The position numbers and the translations under genes are program-made. The notes under the pieces were generated by a model that was not told the DNA's origin, did not search any database, and worked only from the letters and a program-made list of their open reading frames with translations. Of a stretch of DNA of 64,000 nucleotides, positions 18,003 through 26,848 are shown one piece after another. The DNA comes from Clostridium sp. (GTDB lineage Bacteria; Bacillota; Clostridia; Lachnospirales; Lachnospiraceae), in the NCBI GenBank assembly GCA_031275405.1, contig JAISOV010000057.1, forward strand, positions 40,396 through 104,395, read 5' to 3'. Each line of letters begins with the position of its first letter. Position 1 is the stretch's first letter.

Positions 18003-19115
18003 ATGTCTAAGGCACAAAAACTTATATCAGCGGCGTTGCTCGTCGCCCTATATGTTACGGTCTTCCTACTGGAGCAGACGCTCGCGCCCTCCGAGATGTT
18101 GTTTACCGTGCTGAAAAAGGGAGCGATATACGCGCTGGTCGCGGTATCCATGAATCTGCTGAACGGATTTACCGGCTTGTTTTCTCTCGGACAAGCGGGG
18201 TTTATGCTAATCGGTGCTTATGTATACGGCATTTTCACCATTCCGGTAGATGCCCGGGAAAGCGTATACCAATATTTTGACGGCGGGATGATCCAGTTCA
18301 CGGTTCCGGTGCTTGCCGCGCTGGTTATGGCGGGGGCGGCAGCCGCGATGGCAGCGGCGCTGATCGGGCTGCCGGCGCTCCGGCTGAAAAGCGACTACCT
18401 TGCGATTGCGACGCTCGGGTTCGCGGAGATTCTCCGTGCGATCTTCCAGTGGGACAAACTCGGACCGGTTACGAACGGCTCCAACTTGTTGCGCAAGTTC
18501 CCGACATTCAACGATTTTAACCTCGTTGCGGGCGGCAGGACGATTTATCTGTCTACCCTGGTGCCGTTTCTGATCGTCGGCGTGTGCATATTCTTGATTG
18601 TCCTGCTGATAAACTCATCCTACGGAAGGGTGTTTCGCGCAATACGCGATGACGAGCGCGCCGCCGAGGCGATGGGCGTAAACCTGTTTATACATAAAGA
18701 GCTGTCGTTTGTGATCAGCTCGTTCTTCGCCGGCGTCAGCGGAGCTTTGCTGGCAATGTACCAGATGGCGATTCAGGCGAGTGCGTTTAAGGCGGCGATG
18801 ACATATGAGATCCTCCTGATTGTCGTAATCGGAGGCATTGGTTCCGTAACCGGAAGCTGCATCGGGTCGTTCCTGTTTATCGCGGCGTCGGAGTGGTGGC
18901 TGAGGGGGCTTGACAGCGGTTCGTTCCTTGGGATAAACGCTCCCGGGGTTTTTCGCGCCGGATTCCGCAAGGTCGTGTTTTCCGTAATTATTATGGCAAT
19001 TGTGCTGTTTTACCGTAAAGGGCTGATGGGTTCCGGTGAGTTCTCCATACAGGGCATCGCTGATTTTTTCGGACGGCTTTTCCGCAAAGGGAGGAGGGCC
19101 GAAAATGACGGATAA
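18003..19115 (+). CDS. livM: Branched-chain amino-acid-type ABC permease LivM
   Basis: 370 residues; multi-spanning permease with the LivM pattern (LLNGFTGLFSLGQAGFMLIGAY; LRLKSDYLAIATLGFAEI; FRAIRDDERAAEAMGVN; EILLIVVIGGIGSVTGSCIG). The start at ATG 18003 follows GGGGGT at 17992-17997. Its stop overlaps the livG start by 11 bp, indicating translational coupling. Confidence 0.93.
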   Translation: MSKAQKLISAALLVALYVTVFLLEQTLAPSEMLFTVLKKGAIYALVAVSMNLLNGFTGLFSLGQAGFMLIGAYVYGIFTIPVDARESVYQYFDGGMIQFTVPVLAALVMAGAAAAMAAALIGLPALRLKSDYLAIATLGFAEILRAIFQWDKLGPVTNGSNLLRKFPTFNDFNLVAGGRTIYLSTLVPFLIVGVCIFLIVLLINSSYGRVFRAIRDDERAAEAMGVNLFIHKELSFVISSFFAGVSGALLAMYQMAIQASAFKAAMTYEILLIVVIGGIGSVTGSCIGSFLFIAASEWWLRGLDSGSFLGINAPGVFRAGFRKVVFSVIIMAIVLFYRKGLMGSGEFSIQGIADFFGRLFRKGRRAENDG

Positions 19116-19890
19116 CGTACTGGAAGTGAAAAATTTGACCATGCGTTTCGGTGGCGTTACCGCCGTGGACGGACTGTCGCTGGAAATCAACCGCAGTGAG
19201 ATCATCGCGCTGATCGGCCCGAACGGAGCAGGGAAAACGACTGCGTTCAACTGCATAACCGGGGTATATAAGCCTACGTCCGGCGTGGTTTCTTTTCTTG
19301 GCAAACAGATTGCCGAAGGAAGTACGCCGGATCGAATTACGCAATTGGGGATTGCAAGGACATTCCAGAATATACGGCTGTTCAACACGATGACCGTACT
19401 GGAGAATGTGCTGGTCGCAAAGCACATGCGCACGAAGCATAATGTTTTTACCGCAGCGTTCCGAATCAGCTATCAAGAGGAAAAGCGTGTACGCGGCGAA
19501 GCGCTGGCGCTTCTCGAGGAGCAGGAACTGCTTCACCTGAAAGACGAGGTAGCGTCGAATCTGCCATACGGCTTGCAGCGCCGTCTGGAAATTGCCCGGG
19601 CTCTGGCGACCGAGCCTCAGCTCCTTCTTCTTGACGAACCCGCCGCAGGCATGAATCCTCAGGAAACGCTGGAGCTTGCCCAGTTCATCAAACAGATCCG
19701 CGACAAATACAAACTGACTGTTTTCATTATCGAACATCACATGGATCTGATCATGCAAGTCTCCGACCGTATTTACGTACTCGACTTCGGCAAGATGATT
19801 GCAACCGGCGCTCCCCCGGATATTCAGAGGGATCAGCACGTCATCGACGCGTACCTGGGCGTAGCCGAGGACGCCGTATTGTCGCCGTAG
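19105..19890 (+). CDS. livG: Branched-chain amino-acid-type ABC ATPase LivG
   Basis: 261 residues. ABC ATPase with Walker A GPNGAGKT, the LivG-type Q-loop segment GIARTFQNIRLF, Walker B LLLLDEPAAGM and switch His in IEHH. The signature reads LPYGLQRRLEIARAL, normal for LivG. It starts inside the end of livM, with a GGGAGGAGG ribosome site, and powers uptake with LivF. Confidence 0.94.
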   Translation: MTDNVLEVKNLTMRFGGVTAVDGLSLEINRSEIIALIGPNGAGKTTAFNCITGVYKPTSGVVSFLGKQIAEGSTPDRITQLGIARTFQNIRLFNTMTVLENVLVAKHMRTKHNVFTAAFRISYQEEKRVRGEALALLEEQELLHLKDEVASNLPYGLQRRLEIARALATEPQLLLLDEPAAGMNPQETLELAQFIKQIRDKYKLTVFIIEHHMDLIMQVSDRIYVLDFGKMIATGAPPDIQRDQHVIDAYLGVAEDAVLSP

Positions 19891-19938
19891 GGCGGGTAAT
19901 GCTCGTCTGCTATCATGTTATTATTTGGAGAGTAAAAT

Positions 19939-20640
19939 ATGCTGAATATCACGGATCTGAAAGTCAACTACGGCGGCATCGAGGCCGTTAAGGGAATTTC
20001 CTTCCAGGTTCCCCAGGGCAAGGTCGTAACGCTCATCGGCGCGAACGGCGCGGGGAAAAGCACGACGCTGAAAGCAATCTCCGGACTGGTCAAGCCGCAG
20101 TCCGGCTCGATCCGTTTCGGCGGGATGAATATTACGTCGAAAGAGGCCGCGTTCATCGTCGGTAAGGGAATTACGCTGGTGCCGGAGGGCCGCAGGATCT
20201 TCCCGGATATGACTGTGTTGGAGAACCTCAAAATCGGCGCCTATCTCCGCAAAGACAAATTGGACGACGACATAAGCTGGGTGTTCGAGCTATTCCCGAG
20301 GCTCAAGGAGCGCGGCTGGCAGCTTGGCGGAACGCTCTCGGGCGGCGAACAGCAAATGCTGGCAGTGGGGCGCGCGCTTATGAGCCGCCCGCGTCTGATG
20401 ATGATGGACGAGCCTTCGCTCGGACTGGCTCCGCTGATTGTGCGCGACATTTTTCATATCATCCAGGAAATCAACCGGCAGGACGTGACGATTCTGCTCA
20501 TTGAGCAGAACGCGAATATGGCCTTGCAGGCCGCCGATTTCGCGTACGTAATGGAAACGGGACGTATCACCAAAAGCGGCACTGGCCGCGAGCTTTTGGA
20601 CGACCCCGCCGTAAAGGCCGCCTACTTAGGCAGTGCATGA
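19939..20640 (+). CDS. livF: Branched-chain amino-acid-type ABC ATPase LivF
   Basis: 233 residues, normal for LivF. Walker A GANGAGKST, Q-loop region VPEGRRIFPDMTVLENL, signature LSGGEQQMLAVGRAL, Walker B LMMMDEPSLGL, and IEQN at the switch. It has a TTTGGAGAG ribosome site. It is the last gene of the liv operon and converges with the response-regulator gene 100 bp away; no strong terminator hairpin was seen between them. Confidence 0.94.
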   Translation: MLNITDLKVNYGGIEAVKGISFQVPQGKVVTLIGANGAGKSTTLKAISGLVKPQSGSIRFGGMNITSKEAAFIVGKGITLVPEGRRIFPDMTVLENLKIGAYLRKDKLDDDISWVFELFPRLKERGWQLGGTLSGGEQQMLAVGRALMSRPRLMMMDEPSLGLAPLIVRDIFHIIQEINRQDVTILLIEQNANMALQAADFAYVMETGRITKSGTGRELLDDPAVKAAYLGSA

Positions 20641-20740
20641 GTTCCCACACACGTCGCGGGCGGCCATTTCGCTGCTCCGCTTTTGTCTTGCGCTTCTGCC
20701 GCCGCGGCTTCGGCCGGATCCTCTGCCTTACCGCGCTCTA

Positions 20741-21457
20741 TCAGATCTTGAACCGGTACCCCACCCCCCAGATGGTCTCAATATACTGGGGTTTCGCGGT
20801 GCTTTTTTCCACTTTTTCCCGGATTTTTTTGATATGCACCGTGACGGTGGCGATGTCGCCGATGGAGTCCATATCCCAGATCGCCCGGAACAGCTCTTCC
20901 TTGGTGAACACATGATTGGGGTTCTCGGCGAGGAAGGTCAGCAGGTCAAATTCTTTCGTAGTAAAGGTTTTCTCTACGTCGTTTACATAGACGCGGCGGG
21001 CGGTCTTATCAATGCGGATCCCCCGGATTTCCACGATGTCATTCTGCTGCTTCTGGCTGCTTCCCACCAGACTGTCGTAACGCGCGATGTGCGCCTTGAC
21101 CCGGGCGACCAGTTCGCTGCCGCTGAAAGGCTTGGTCATGTAATCGTTCGCGCCCAGTCCAAGTCCCCGGATCTTGTCAATATCGTCCTTTTTGGCGGAG
21201 ACGATCAGAATCGGAATCTGCTTGGCCTCCCGGATTTTCCGGCAGACTTCAAAGCCGTCCATGCCGGGCAGCATGAGATCCAGGATCACGAGGTCAAAAG
21301 GATTCTCCAGAGCTGTTTTTAAGCCCTCGTTTCCGGTGGTTTTGATCTCCACCTCGAAATTGCTCAGCTCCAGATAGTCTTTCTCCAGTCCGGCAATGCT
21401 TTCCTCGTCTTCGACGATCAGAATCTTTCCCGTCTTTTCTTCATTGTTCTTACTCAT
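20741..21457 (-). CDS. OmpR/PhoB-family response regulator
   Basis: 238 residues. Receiver domain with acidic pair EDEES, phospho-acceptor Asp in VILDLMLPGMDGFEV, switch residues in ILIVSAK and Lys in MTKPFS, followed by a winged-helix DNA-binding domain (FTTKEFDLLTFLAENPNHVFTKEELFRAIW; VTVHIKKIREKVE; IETIWGVGYRF). The kinase gene lies 55 bp upstream, so the pair is one operon with the kinase first. Target genes are unknown. Confidence 0.94.
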   Translation of the reverse strand: MSKNNEEKTGKILIVEDEESIAGLEKDYLELSNFEVEIKTTGNEGLKTALENPFDLVILDLMLPGMDGFEVCRKIREAKQIPILIVSAKKDDIDKIRGLGLGANDYMTKPFSGSELVARVKAHIARYDSLVGSSQKQQNDIVEIRGIRIDKTARRVYVNDVEKTFTTKEFDLLTFLAENPNHVFTKEELFRAIWDMDSIGDIATVTVHIKKIREKVEKSTAKPQYIETIWGVGYRFKI

Positions 21458-21512
21458 CTTTTCTCCGTTCTGCCGCTTGCGGGCGCATAGTGTATTTGAG
21501 TGTTGCTCCTGT

Positions 21513-22988
21513 TCAGGAGGCCAGTTCCTGATATTTGCGGATTACGAAATGCAGGCAGGTGCCGATACCCTCTTTGCTGGATGCCCAGATATAGCCCCCA
21601 TGGTCTTCGATGATCTTCTTGACGATGGATAAGCCGATCCCGCTGCCGCCCTGGGAGGAGTTGCGCGAAGTGTCCGTGCGGTAAAAACGCTCAAAAATCC
21701 GGGGGAGATCCTTCGCCGCGATCCCTTTGCCATTGTCTTCGATTTCGATCCGGACGGAATCCGCCTCGTCCAGAATCCGGATAGCGATCTTGCTCCGGGA
21801 TTTATCCATATACTTCACGCTGTTGCTGATGATGTTGTTGATGACGCGCTTCATCTGCTCGGGATCCGCGATGATAATGGTGGAGGGATCCACTAAGTTG
21901 GAATACTCCAGGAGTATGTATCTGGCCTCCAGCTCCAGCCCGACTTCTTCCACACAGTCGCCGAAATAGTCCGCCACATTCAGGCGGTGGAAATTATAGG
22001 AAATACGGTTGTTGTCGATGCCGGAGTACAGGGTCAGCTCGTTGATCAGCCGATCCATATCGTTTGCTTTATTATATATCGTCCGGATGTATTTGTCTAT
22101 TTTTTCCGGAGTATCCGCCACCCCGTCCATAATACCCTCCGCGTATCCTTTGATGGCGGTGATAGGAGTCTTTAAGTCATGGGAGATGTTGCTGATCAGT
22201 TCCCGGTTTTCCCTGCCGTAACGTATACTTTCTTCGGTGGATTCTTTCAGGCGAAGACGCATATCCTCATAGTTGCGGTACAGGTCGCCAAGTTCGCCGT
22301 TGCCGTCCGTCTGCAGCACGTAATCGAAATTTTCCTCTTTGATTCGCCGCATGGCAATGTTCAGCCGGCTGATCGGCTTGAACAGGCTCTTTTGGAACCA
22401 CTGCGTCAGCGTAAAGCCGGTAAATACTAAAATCAGGATGATGGCGACGAACATATTGATCAGCAGGGATCTGGAAATAAGAGCCTGTACTCTGGAAATG
22501 ACGAACAGGCTCCCTGCGGCGCCATCGGAAAAAGCAAAGTCGATCTGCTTGAGGTATTTTTTCAGATGGGTATCATAATAGCCGGAATTGTCCGCAATAT
22601 TTCCGTTCCCATAAGCCGGAAGCCTGCCGAAAAGCTGCAAGGCTTCCTCCATGTTGCCGCTGTAATAGATTTCATCGCCCTTTCTGACCAGGAGAAACGT
22701 GGAGTGCCTGGGCAATTCGGAATTGATCCGAGCCAGATAGCTCCGGTCTTCCAGAAGGGAGGGGGAGGTTTCAGCCTGGCTGCGCAGGTCGGAGTAAATC
22801 TTATCGACGGTTCTGACGAAGAGCTGCGCGGTCTCCGAGAGGAAAGTATAGTCCACTTCGTCAATGGCGTACCCTTCCTCTATCCGCATGAGGTTGACGT
22901 TGATGATCAAAAAGGCGAGGGCAGTCAGCACAAGCGGCAGGAAGATGATCATTGCGAAAATAATGCGGAGCCGCGTCTTAAACTTCAT
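21513..22988 (-). CDS. Membrane sensor histidine kinase, partner of the adjacent response regulator
   Basis: 491 residues. First membrane segment at about 8-30 (IIFAMIIFLPLVLTALAFLII), an extracellular sensor of about 140 residues, second segment (LLINMFVAIILILVFTGFTL), HAMP, HisKA with the phospho-acceptor His in SHDLKTPITAIKGYAEG, and an HATPase with IEDNGKGI (N/G1 boxes) and GSGIGLSIVKKI (G2). The start is ATG 22988, after AAAGGA. The sensor region is not recognisable, so the signal is unknown. Confidence 0.93.
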   Translation of the reverse strand: MKFKTRLRIIFAMIIFLPLVLTALAFLIINVNLMRIEEGYAIDEVDYTFLSETAQLFVRTVDKIYSDLRSQAETSPSLLEDRSYLARINSELPRHSTFLLVRKGDEIYYSGNMEEALQLFGRLPAYGNGNIADNSGYYDTHLKKYLKQIDFAFSDGAAGSLFVISRVQALISRSLLINMFVAIILILVFTGFTLTQWFQKSLFKPISRLNIAMRRIKEENFDYVLQTDGNGELGDLYRNYEDMRLRLKESTEESIRYGRENRELISNISHDLKTPITAIKGYAEGIMDGVADTPEKIDKYIRTIYNKANDMDRLINELTLYSGIDNNRISYNFHRLNVADYFGDCVEEVGLELEARYILLEYSNLVDPSTIIIADPEQMKRVINNIISNSVKYMDKSRSKIAIRILDEADSVRIEIEDNGKGIAAKDLPRIFERFYRTDTSRNSSQGGSGIGLSIVKKIIEDHGGYIWASSKEGIGTCLHFVIRKYQELAS

Positions 22989-23310
22989 GGATAGGTTCCT
23001 TTCTTGCTGTGATATGGAGGCGGCTGCCATGGATCCGCGATGCGGACGCATTCGCGGATGTTTGCAAAACGGTTGCCCTGCAACCGTTTTGGCGGCTTCA
23101 CAGTCCGCTTGACTTCATGCGGCCAGATTCTGCCTGTTTACAAGCGGAATCCTCCCGCGCTTATCAGGGCTGCTTTTGCAGCCGCTTAGTGAAAAGCCGC
23201 GGAGCAGCCTTTTTTGTTTACGCGTAGGATACCACAAAAACGCATAAAATAATAGATGGCGTATCCTAAAAAAAATCTAAAAAAATAGAACAAAAAACCC
23301 TAAAAGGCAC
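22989..23310. other. 322-bp intergenic region between the kinase and perR
   Basis: No gene seen. It holds several short dyads, including AAACGGTTGC/GCAACCGTTT near 23077, and GGCTGC/GCAGCC at about 23167 followed by CGCTTAG, a sequence also found at about 12298 in the pyrG leader. Confidence 0.4.
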
Positions 23311-23338
23311 TTGACATCCTGTAAAAAAGCAGTATACT
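23311..23338 (+). promoter_or_regulatory. perR-rubrerythrin promoter with possible Fur-family operator
   Basis: TTGACA at 23311-23316, 16-bp spacer, TATACT at 23333-23338. Immediately downstream, AATAGTAATAGTTATTGATATT (about 23341-23362) has the AT-rich dyad character of a Per/Fur box, suggesting autoregulation by the product of the next gene. Confidence 0.6.
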
Positions 23339-23380
23339 AAAATAGTAATAGTTATTGATATTGAAAGAAAGGGACGCGAG

Positions 23381-23836
23381 ATGGCGTTAAAACACAGCAG
23401 GCAGCGGGAGCTGATCAAGGAGTTTCTGATGACGCGTAAGGATCATCCGACTGCCGACGAAGTATATCGTAACGTGCGTCAGCGCAGCCCCAACATCAGC
23501 CTGGGAACGGTATACCGCAATTTGAGCCTTCTGTCGGATCGGCGGGAAATCCGGAGACTACGGCTGGGAGACGGGGTCGATCGTTTTGACGCTGATGTTT
23601 CCGAGCATCATCACTTTGTGTGCGGGAAGTGCGGCAAAGTGACGGATCTGGTCATGGATGATATTGACGGAGTCGTGGAGGTGGCGGGCGCTCATTTTGA
23701 CGGAGAGATTACGGGGTATGTCGCCCATTTTTATGGAATCTGCGGCGAGTGCTGCCGGGAAGGCAGAGGTATTGCAAGGCAGACGGCGGCCGCCAAGGAT
23801 ATGATCCGTTGCCGTTCCGCTGAATCCGGCGGATAA
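23381..23836 (+). CDS. perR: Fur-family regulator, PerR-like
   Basis: 151 residues. The winged helix (HPTADEVYRNVRQRSPNISLGTVYRNLSLLSD) is followed by the metal-sensing segment RFDADVSEHHHFVCGKCGKVTD, with the Asp and His residues expected for the PerR regulatory site and the first structural CxxC; the second pair is CGECC near the end. The setting, directly before a rubrerythrin gene, supports peroxide sensing rather than iron uptake control. The C-terminal 25 residues after the zinc site are unusually long. Confidence 0.85.
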   Translation: MALKHSRQRELIKEFLMTRKDHPTADEVYRNVRQRSPNISLGTVYRNLSLLSDRREIRRLRLGDGVDRFDADVSEHHHFVCGKCGKVTDLVMDDIDGVVEVAGAHFDGEITGYVAHFYGICGECCREGRGIARQTAAAKDMIRCRSAESGG

Positions 23837-23902
23837 CGATGGTTCAGCAAGAAGGTCTTCCGTATGGAAGCTTCAAAATAAAAAGAAAAGGAGATCAAGC
23901 TT

Positions 23903-24442
23903 ATGAAGTACGTATGTCAAGTATGTGGTTATGTCCACGAGGGAGACGCGGCTCCGGCGGAATGTCCGATCTGCCATGCGTCTGCGGAGAAATTCACGGC
24001 GCAGTCCGGCGAACAAAGCTGGGCCGCGGAACATGTGGTAGGGGTCGCCAAAGGCGCAAGGGAAGATATCCTTGCGGATTTAAGAGCGAATTTTGAGGGA
24101 GAATGCTCGGAAGTGGGAATGTATCTGGCTATGGCAAGGGTCGCCCACAGGGAGGGCTATCCGGAGATCGGCCTGTACTGGGAAAAAGCGGCTTACGAGG
24201 AAGCGGAACACGCGTCGAAGTTCGCGGAGCTTCTGGGCGAAGTGGTGACGGATTCCACCAAGAAGAATCTGGAAATGAGGGTGGCCGCAGAAAACGGCGC
24301 GACCGCCGGGAAATTCGACTTGGCAAAGCGCGCCAAGGAACTGGGTCTGGACGCGATCCACGACACCGTACATGAGATGGCAAAGGATGAAGCAAGGCAT
24401 GGGAAAGCGTTCAAAGGCTTGCTAGGAAGATATTTCAGATAA
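23903..24442 (+). CDS. Rubredoxin-rubrerythrin fusion (reverse rubrerythrin, peroxide reductase)
   Basis: 179 residues. The N-terminal rubredoxin-like knuckle ([10 protein letters not shown] then CPICH) is followed by a ferritin-like four-helix domain with diiron ligands in [25 protein letters not shown] and [12 protein letters not shown]. The order rubredoxin then diiron domain is the 'reverse' type that reduces hydrogen peroxide with electrons from NADH-linked partners in anaerobes. It has an AAAGGAG ribosome site. It lies 66 bp after perR, in the same transcript, and is followed by a strong terminator. Confidence 0.93.
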   Translation: MKYVCQVCGYVHEGDAAPAECPICHASAEKFTAQSGEQSWAAEHVVGVAKGAREDILADLRANFEGECSEVGMYLAMARVAHREGYPEIGLYWEKAAYEEAEHASKFAELLGEVVTDSTKKNLEMRVAAENGATAGKFDLAKRAKELGLDAIHDTVHEMAKDEARHGKAFKGLLGRYFR

Positions 24443-24444
24443 AG

Positions 24445-24491
24445 AGGACAGGGTATGGACGCGGACAAGCGGTCGATACCCTGTCCTTTTT
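24445..24491 (+). terminator. Rho-independent terminator of perR-rubrerythrin
   Basis: AGGACAGGGTAT and ATACCCTGTCCT form a perfect 12-bp stem followed by a T-run. The remaining bases to 24744 hold no recognisable gene. Confidence 0.9.
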
Positions 24492-24744
24492 GGTATGACA
24501 AAAGTGTCATCGTGAAACGTCTGGAAGGGCATGGAGCACACGCGTTTCTTCTTTTACGGCAAGGGGGCATTGGCCTGGCGCGGCGTTTTTGGAGGAACGT
24601 ATTTTCCCTATGAGCGAACGGCTATGATACGGACAGCGAAAAAGAGATGGACTGCCGTTTCATAGCACTTTTTCTATATCTGTCCGGATATATTCCCATT
24701 AAAAAAGGCATAATGCTGAAAATTGAGAATCTGTTCTTTTTCTG

Positions 24745-24773
24745 TTGCAGAAAAGGAAGAAGCAGTGTATAAT
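24745..24773 (+). promoter_or_regulatory. Promoter of the thioredoxin-arylsulfotransferase cluster
   Basis: TTGCAG at 24745-24750 and TATAAT at 24768-24773 with a 17-bp spacer, about 60 bp before the thioredoxin start. Confidence 0.65.
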
Positions 24774-24840
24774 TCTTTTAACACATAAAACATATTAAAA
24801 ATATATGGATTATATGTTAATACGAAGAGAGGTGAGAAGC

Positions 24841-25149
24841 TTGCGTGTGATTGAGGATTTCGGAGAATTTGCCGGTATTGAGGAAGCGGTTGCGGTGGCT
24901 GTATTTACACGTAAGACCTGTGCGCATTGCCGTATGCTGGAAAAAGAACTGGAAGCCATTGACGAAGCAGGCAGCGGCATAAGGCTGGGCAAAGTGGAGG
25001 TGGAAACAGAAGATGATTTAGTGGGGCGTTTTCATATCATGTCAGTTCCCGCGATTCTGTTTTTACAGAGAGGCGAGCTGAAAGAGAAACTGATTGGAGA
25101 ATATCCAAAAGAGATTATCCTGGATACTGCCAGAAGAGTAAGAAATTAA
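24841..25149 (+). CDS. Thioredoxin-like protein
   Basis: 102 residues starting at TTG 24841, placed by GAGAGGTGAG directly upstream; an ATG at 24805 has no ribosome site. Thioredoxin fold with active site CAHC in FTRKTCAHCRMLEKEL and the cis-Pro loop SVPAILFLQRG. No signal peptide, so it is cytoplasmic. It stands 138 bp before an arylsulfotransferase gene, recalling the assT-dsbL-dsbI arrangement of uropathogenic E. coli where a dedicated thiol enzyme serves the sulfotransferase; here both proteins lack export signals, so the parallel may be only positional. Confidence 0.85.
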   Translation: MRVIEDFGEFAGIEEAVAVAVFTRKTCAHCRMLEKELEAIDEAGSGIRLGKVEVETEDDLVGRFHIMSVPAILFLQRGELKEKLIGEYPKEIILDTARRVRN

Positions 25150-25221
25150 GCGCGCCGCTCAGCGGGAATATCCCGCGAGCGGAATGGCCGCCGGTATAGG
25201 AGTATGTGCATATCCTTTATC

Positions 25222-25258
25222 ATTCAGCTATGCTGAATGTGGTCAGCTATGCTGAATG
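25222..25258. repeat. Short palindromic direct repeat upstream of the arylsulfotransferase gene
   Basis: TCAGCTATGCTGAATG occurs at 25224-25239 and 25243-25258. The first copy lies in a perfect palindrome ATTCAGC-TAT-GCTGAAT. It may be a regulator-binding site about 30-65 bp upstream of the next start codon. Confidence 0.5.
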
Positions 25259-25287
25259 GTAGCAATTAAGAGAAAAAGGAGAAAGCT

Positions 25288-26787
25288 ATGGGATTTCCAA
25301 CGATTTATCCAACAGGGGTCACATTATATAAGAAAGATAAGGCCTTTAACGGTTATACCGTATACCCTTCGGTAAAAGGGGCGTTAGTCATTGACATGAA
25401 CGGCAACGAGGTGAAACTTTGGGCGGGACTGGACGGATTTCCTAATAAGTTGCTGCCAGGCGGTTTTATTCTCGGCTCCACAGGCAAAAGGAGTCCGAAA
25501 CGAGGATATCAGGATCAGCTGGATCTGGTGCAGGTAGACTGGGATGGGAAGATTGTCTGGAAATTTGACAAGACGGAGCTTATCAAAGATCCGGGGGAAG
25601 ACGCGAGGTATATCGCCAGACAGCACCATGATTATCAGAGGGAAGGGTCGGCTACGGGTTATTATGCCCCCGGTGCGGAAGCCTATACAGACCATGGCAA
25701 CACATTGATTTTGACACATGAGAATGTATACAACCATAACATTTCTGACAAAAGGCTGATCGATGATAAAATCATCGAAGTGACCTGGGAAGGTGAAACG
25801 GTATGGACATGGAAAGCCAGCGACCACTTCGAGGAGCTGGGATTCAGCGAATCGGCAAAGAACGTGCTGTTCCGCAATCCGGGCCTGAGAGGCGAAAACG
25901 GTGATCTGGGCGGAGACTGGATGCATATTAACAGTATCTCGACGCTGGGAGAAAACAAATGGTACGACGCGGGCGATGAGAGATTTCACCCGGATAACAT
26001 CGTCTTCGACGCCAGAAATTCCAATATCCTTGCCATCATCAGCAAAGAAACAGGCAGGATCGTATGGCGTATCGGGCCTGATTTTCGTGAAACAGAAAGC
26101 ACCCGCAAGCTGGGCTGGATTATCGGGCAGCATCATCTTCACCTGATTCCAAAGGGGCTTCCAGGAGAGGGCAACTTGCTGGTATTCGACAATGGCGGCC
26201 ACGCGGGTTATGGCGAACCGAATCCCGCTTCTGTCACAGGCAATGATAATGCTGCCAGAGATTATTCGAGAGTGCTGGAGTTCAACCCTGTCACCCTGGA
26301 GATCGTGTGGCAGTATACGCCGCTGGAAGCAGGAAGCACCTTGTTTACAGACGCCTCCAAGTTCTACAGTTCCTATATCAGTTCTGCCCAGAGACTGCCA
26401 AACGGCAATACGCTGATTACGGAAGGCTCTGACGGCAGATTGATAGAAGTGACGCCGGAGCATGAAATTGTGTGGGAATATATCAATCCGTATTTTCATA
26501 CCATTTTTGATAAATTTACCAACAACATGATATACCGAGCGTACAGAGCGCCTTATGAGTGGATTCCGCAGCTGGATCAGCCGCGGGAGGTATCCGTAGA
26601 ACCTATTGATATCAGCACGTTCCGGGTGCCGGGAGCGGCTAAAGGCCCGGTGGACGGCGCCGTGACATATATTGAGGGCCTGGATCCCGACCGCAAAATT
26701 TCAACCGGCATGAGCGTCGCAGACGATGAGGATGAGCCGGTCAATTTCTGCAACGCCACCATCACGAGGGATTCCACGGGGGGCTGA
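25288..26787 (+). CDS. Arylsulfate sulfotransferase (ASST) family protein
   Basis: 499 residues, predicted beta-propeller. Family signs are repeated blade motifs (GKIVWKFD, GETVWTWK, GRIVWRIGPDF, LEIVWQYTP, HEIVWEYINPY), LPNGNTLITEGSDGRLIEV, and conserved His-containing segments ARQHHDYQ, GDWMHINSI and GQHHLHLIPKG. ASST enzymes move sulfate from a phenolic sulfate ester to another phenol through a histidine intermediate, without PAPS. Most Gram-negative members are periplasmic; this one has no signal peptide and would be cytoplasmic. It has an AAGGAGAAAG ribosome site. The genes downstream encode an uptake system probably bringing in sulfated or sulfonated substrates. Confidence 0.82.
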   Translation: MGFPTIYPTGVTLYKKDKAFNGYTVYPSVKGALVIDMNGNEVKLWAGLDGFPNKLLPGGFILGSTGKRSPKRGYQDQLDLVQVDWDGKIVWKFDKTELIKDPGEDARYIARQHHDYQREGSATGYYAPGAEAYTDHGNTLILTHENVYNHNISDKRLIDDKIIEVTWEGETVWTWKASDHFEELGFSESAKNVLFRNPGLRGENGDLGGDWMHINSISTLGENKWYDAGDERFHPDNIVFDARNSNILAIISKETGRIVWRIGPDFRETESTRKLGWIIGQHHLHLIPKGLPGEGNLLVFDNGGHAGYGEPNPASVTGNDNAARDYSRVLEFNPVTLEIVWQYTPLEAGSTLFTDASKFYSSYISSAQRLPNGNTLITEGSDGRLIEVTPEHEIVWEYINPYFHTIFDKFTNNMIYRAYRAPYEWIPQLDQPREVSVEPIDISTFRVPGAAKGPVDGAVTYIEGLDPDRKISTGMSVADDEDEPVNFCNATITRDSTGG

Positions 26788-26848
26788 AGCCATACGAATC
26801 CCTGACAAAAGCAGTATCCAAGGGAGGAAACGTATAAGGAGCTTATCA

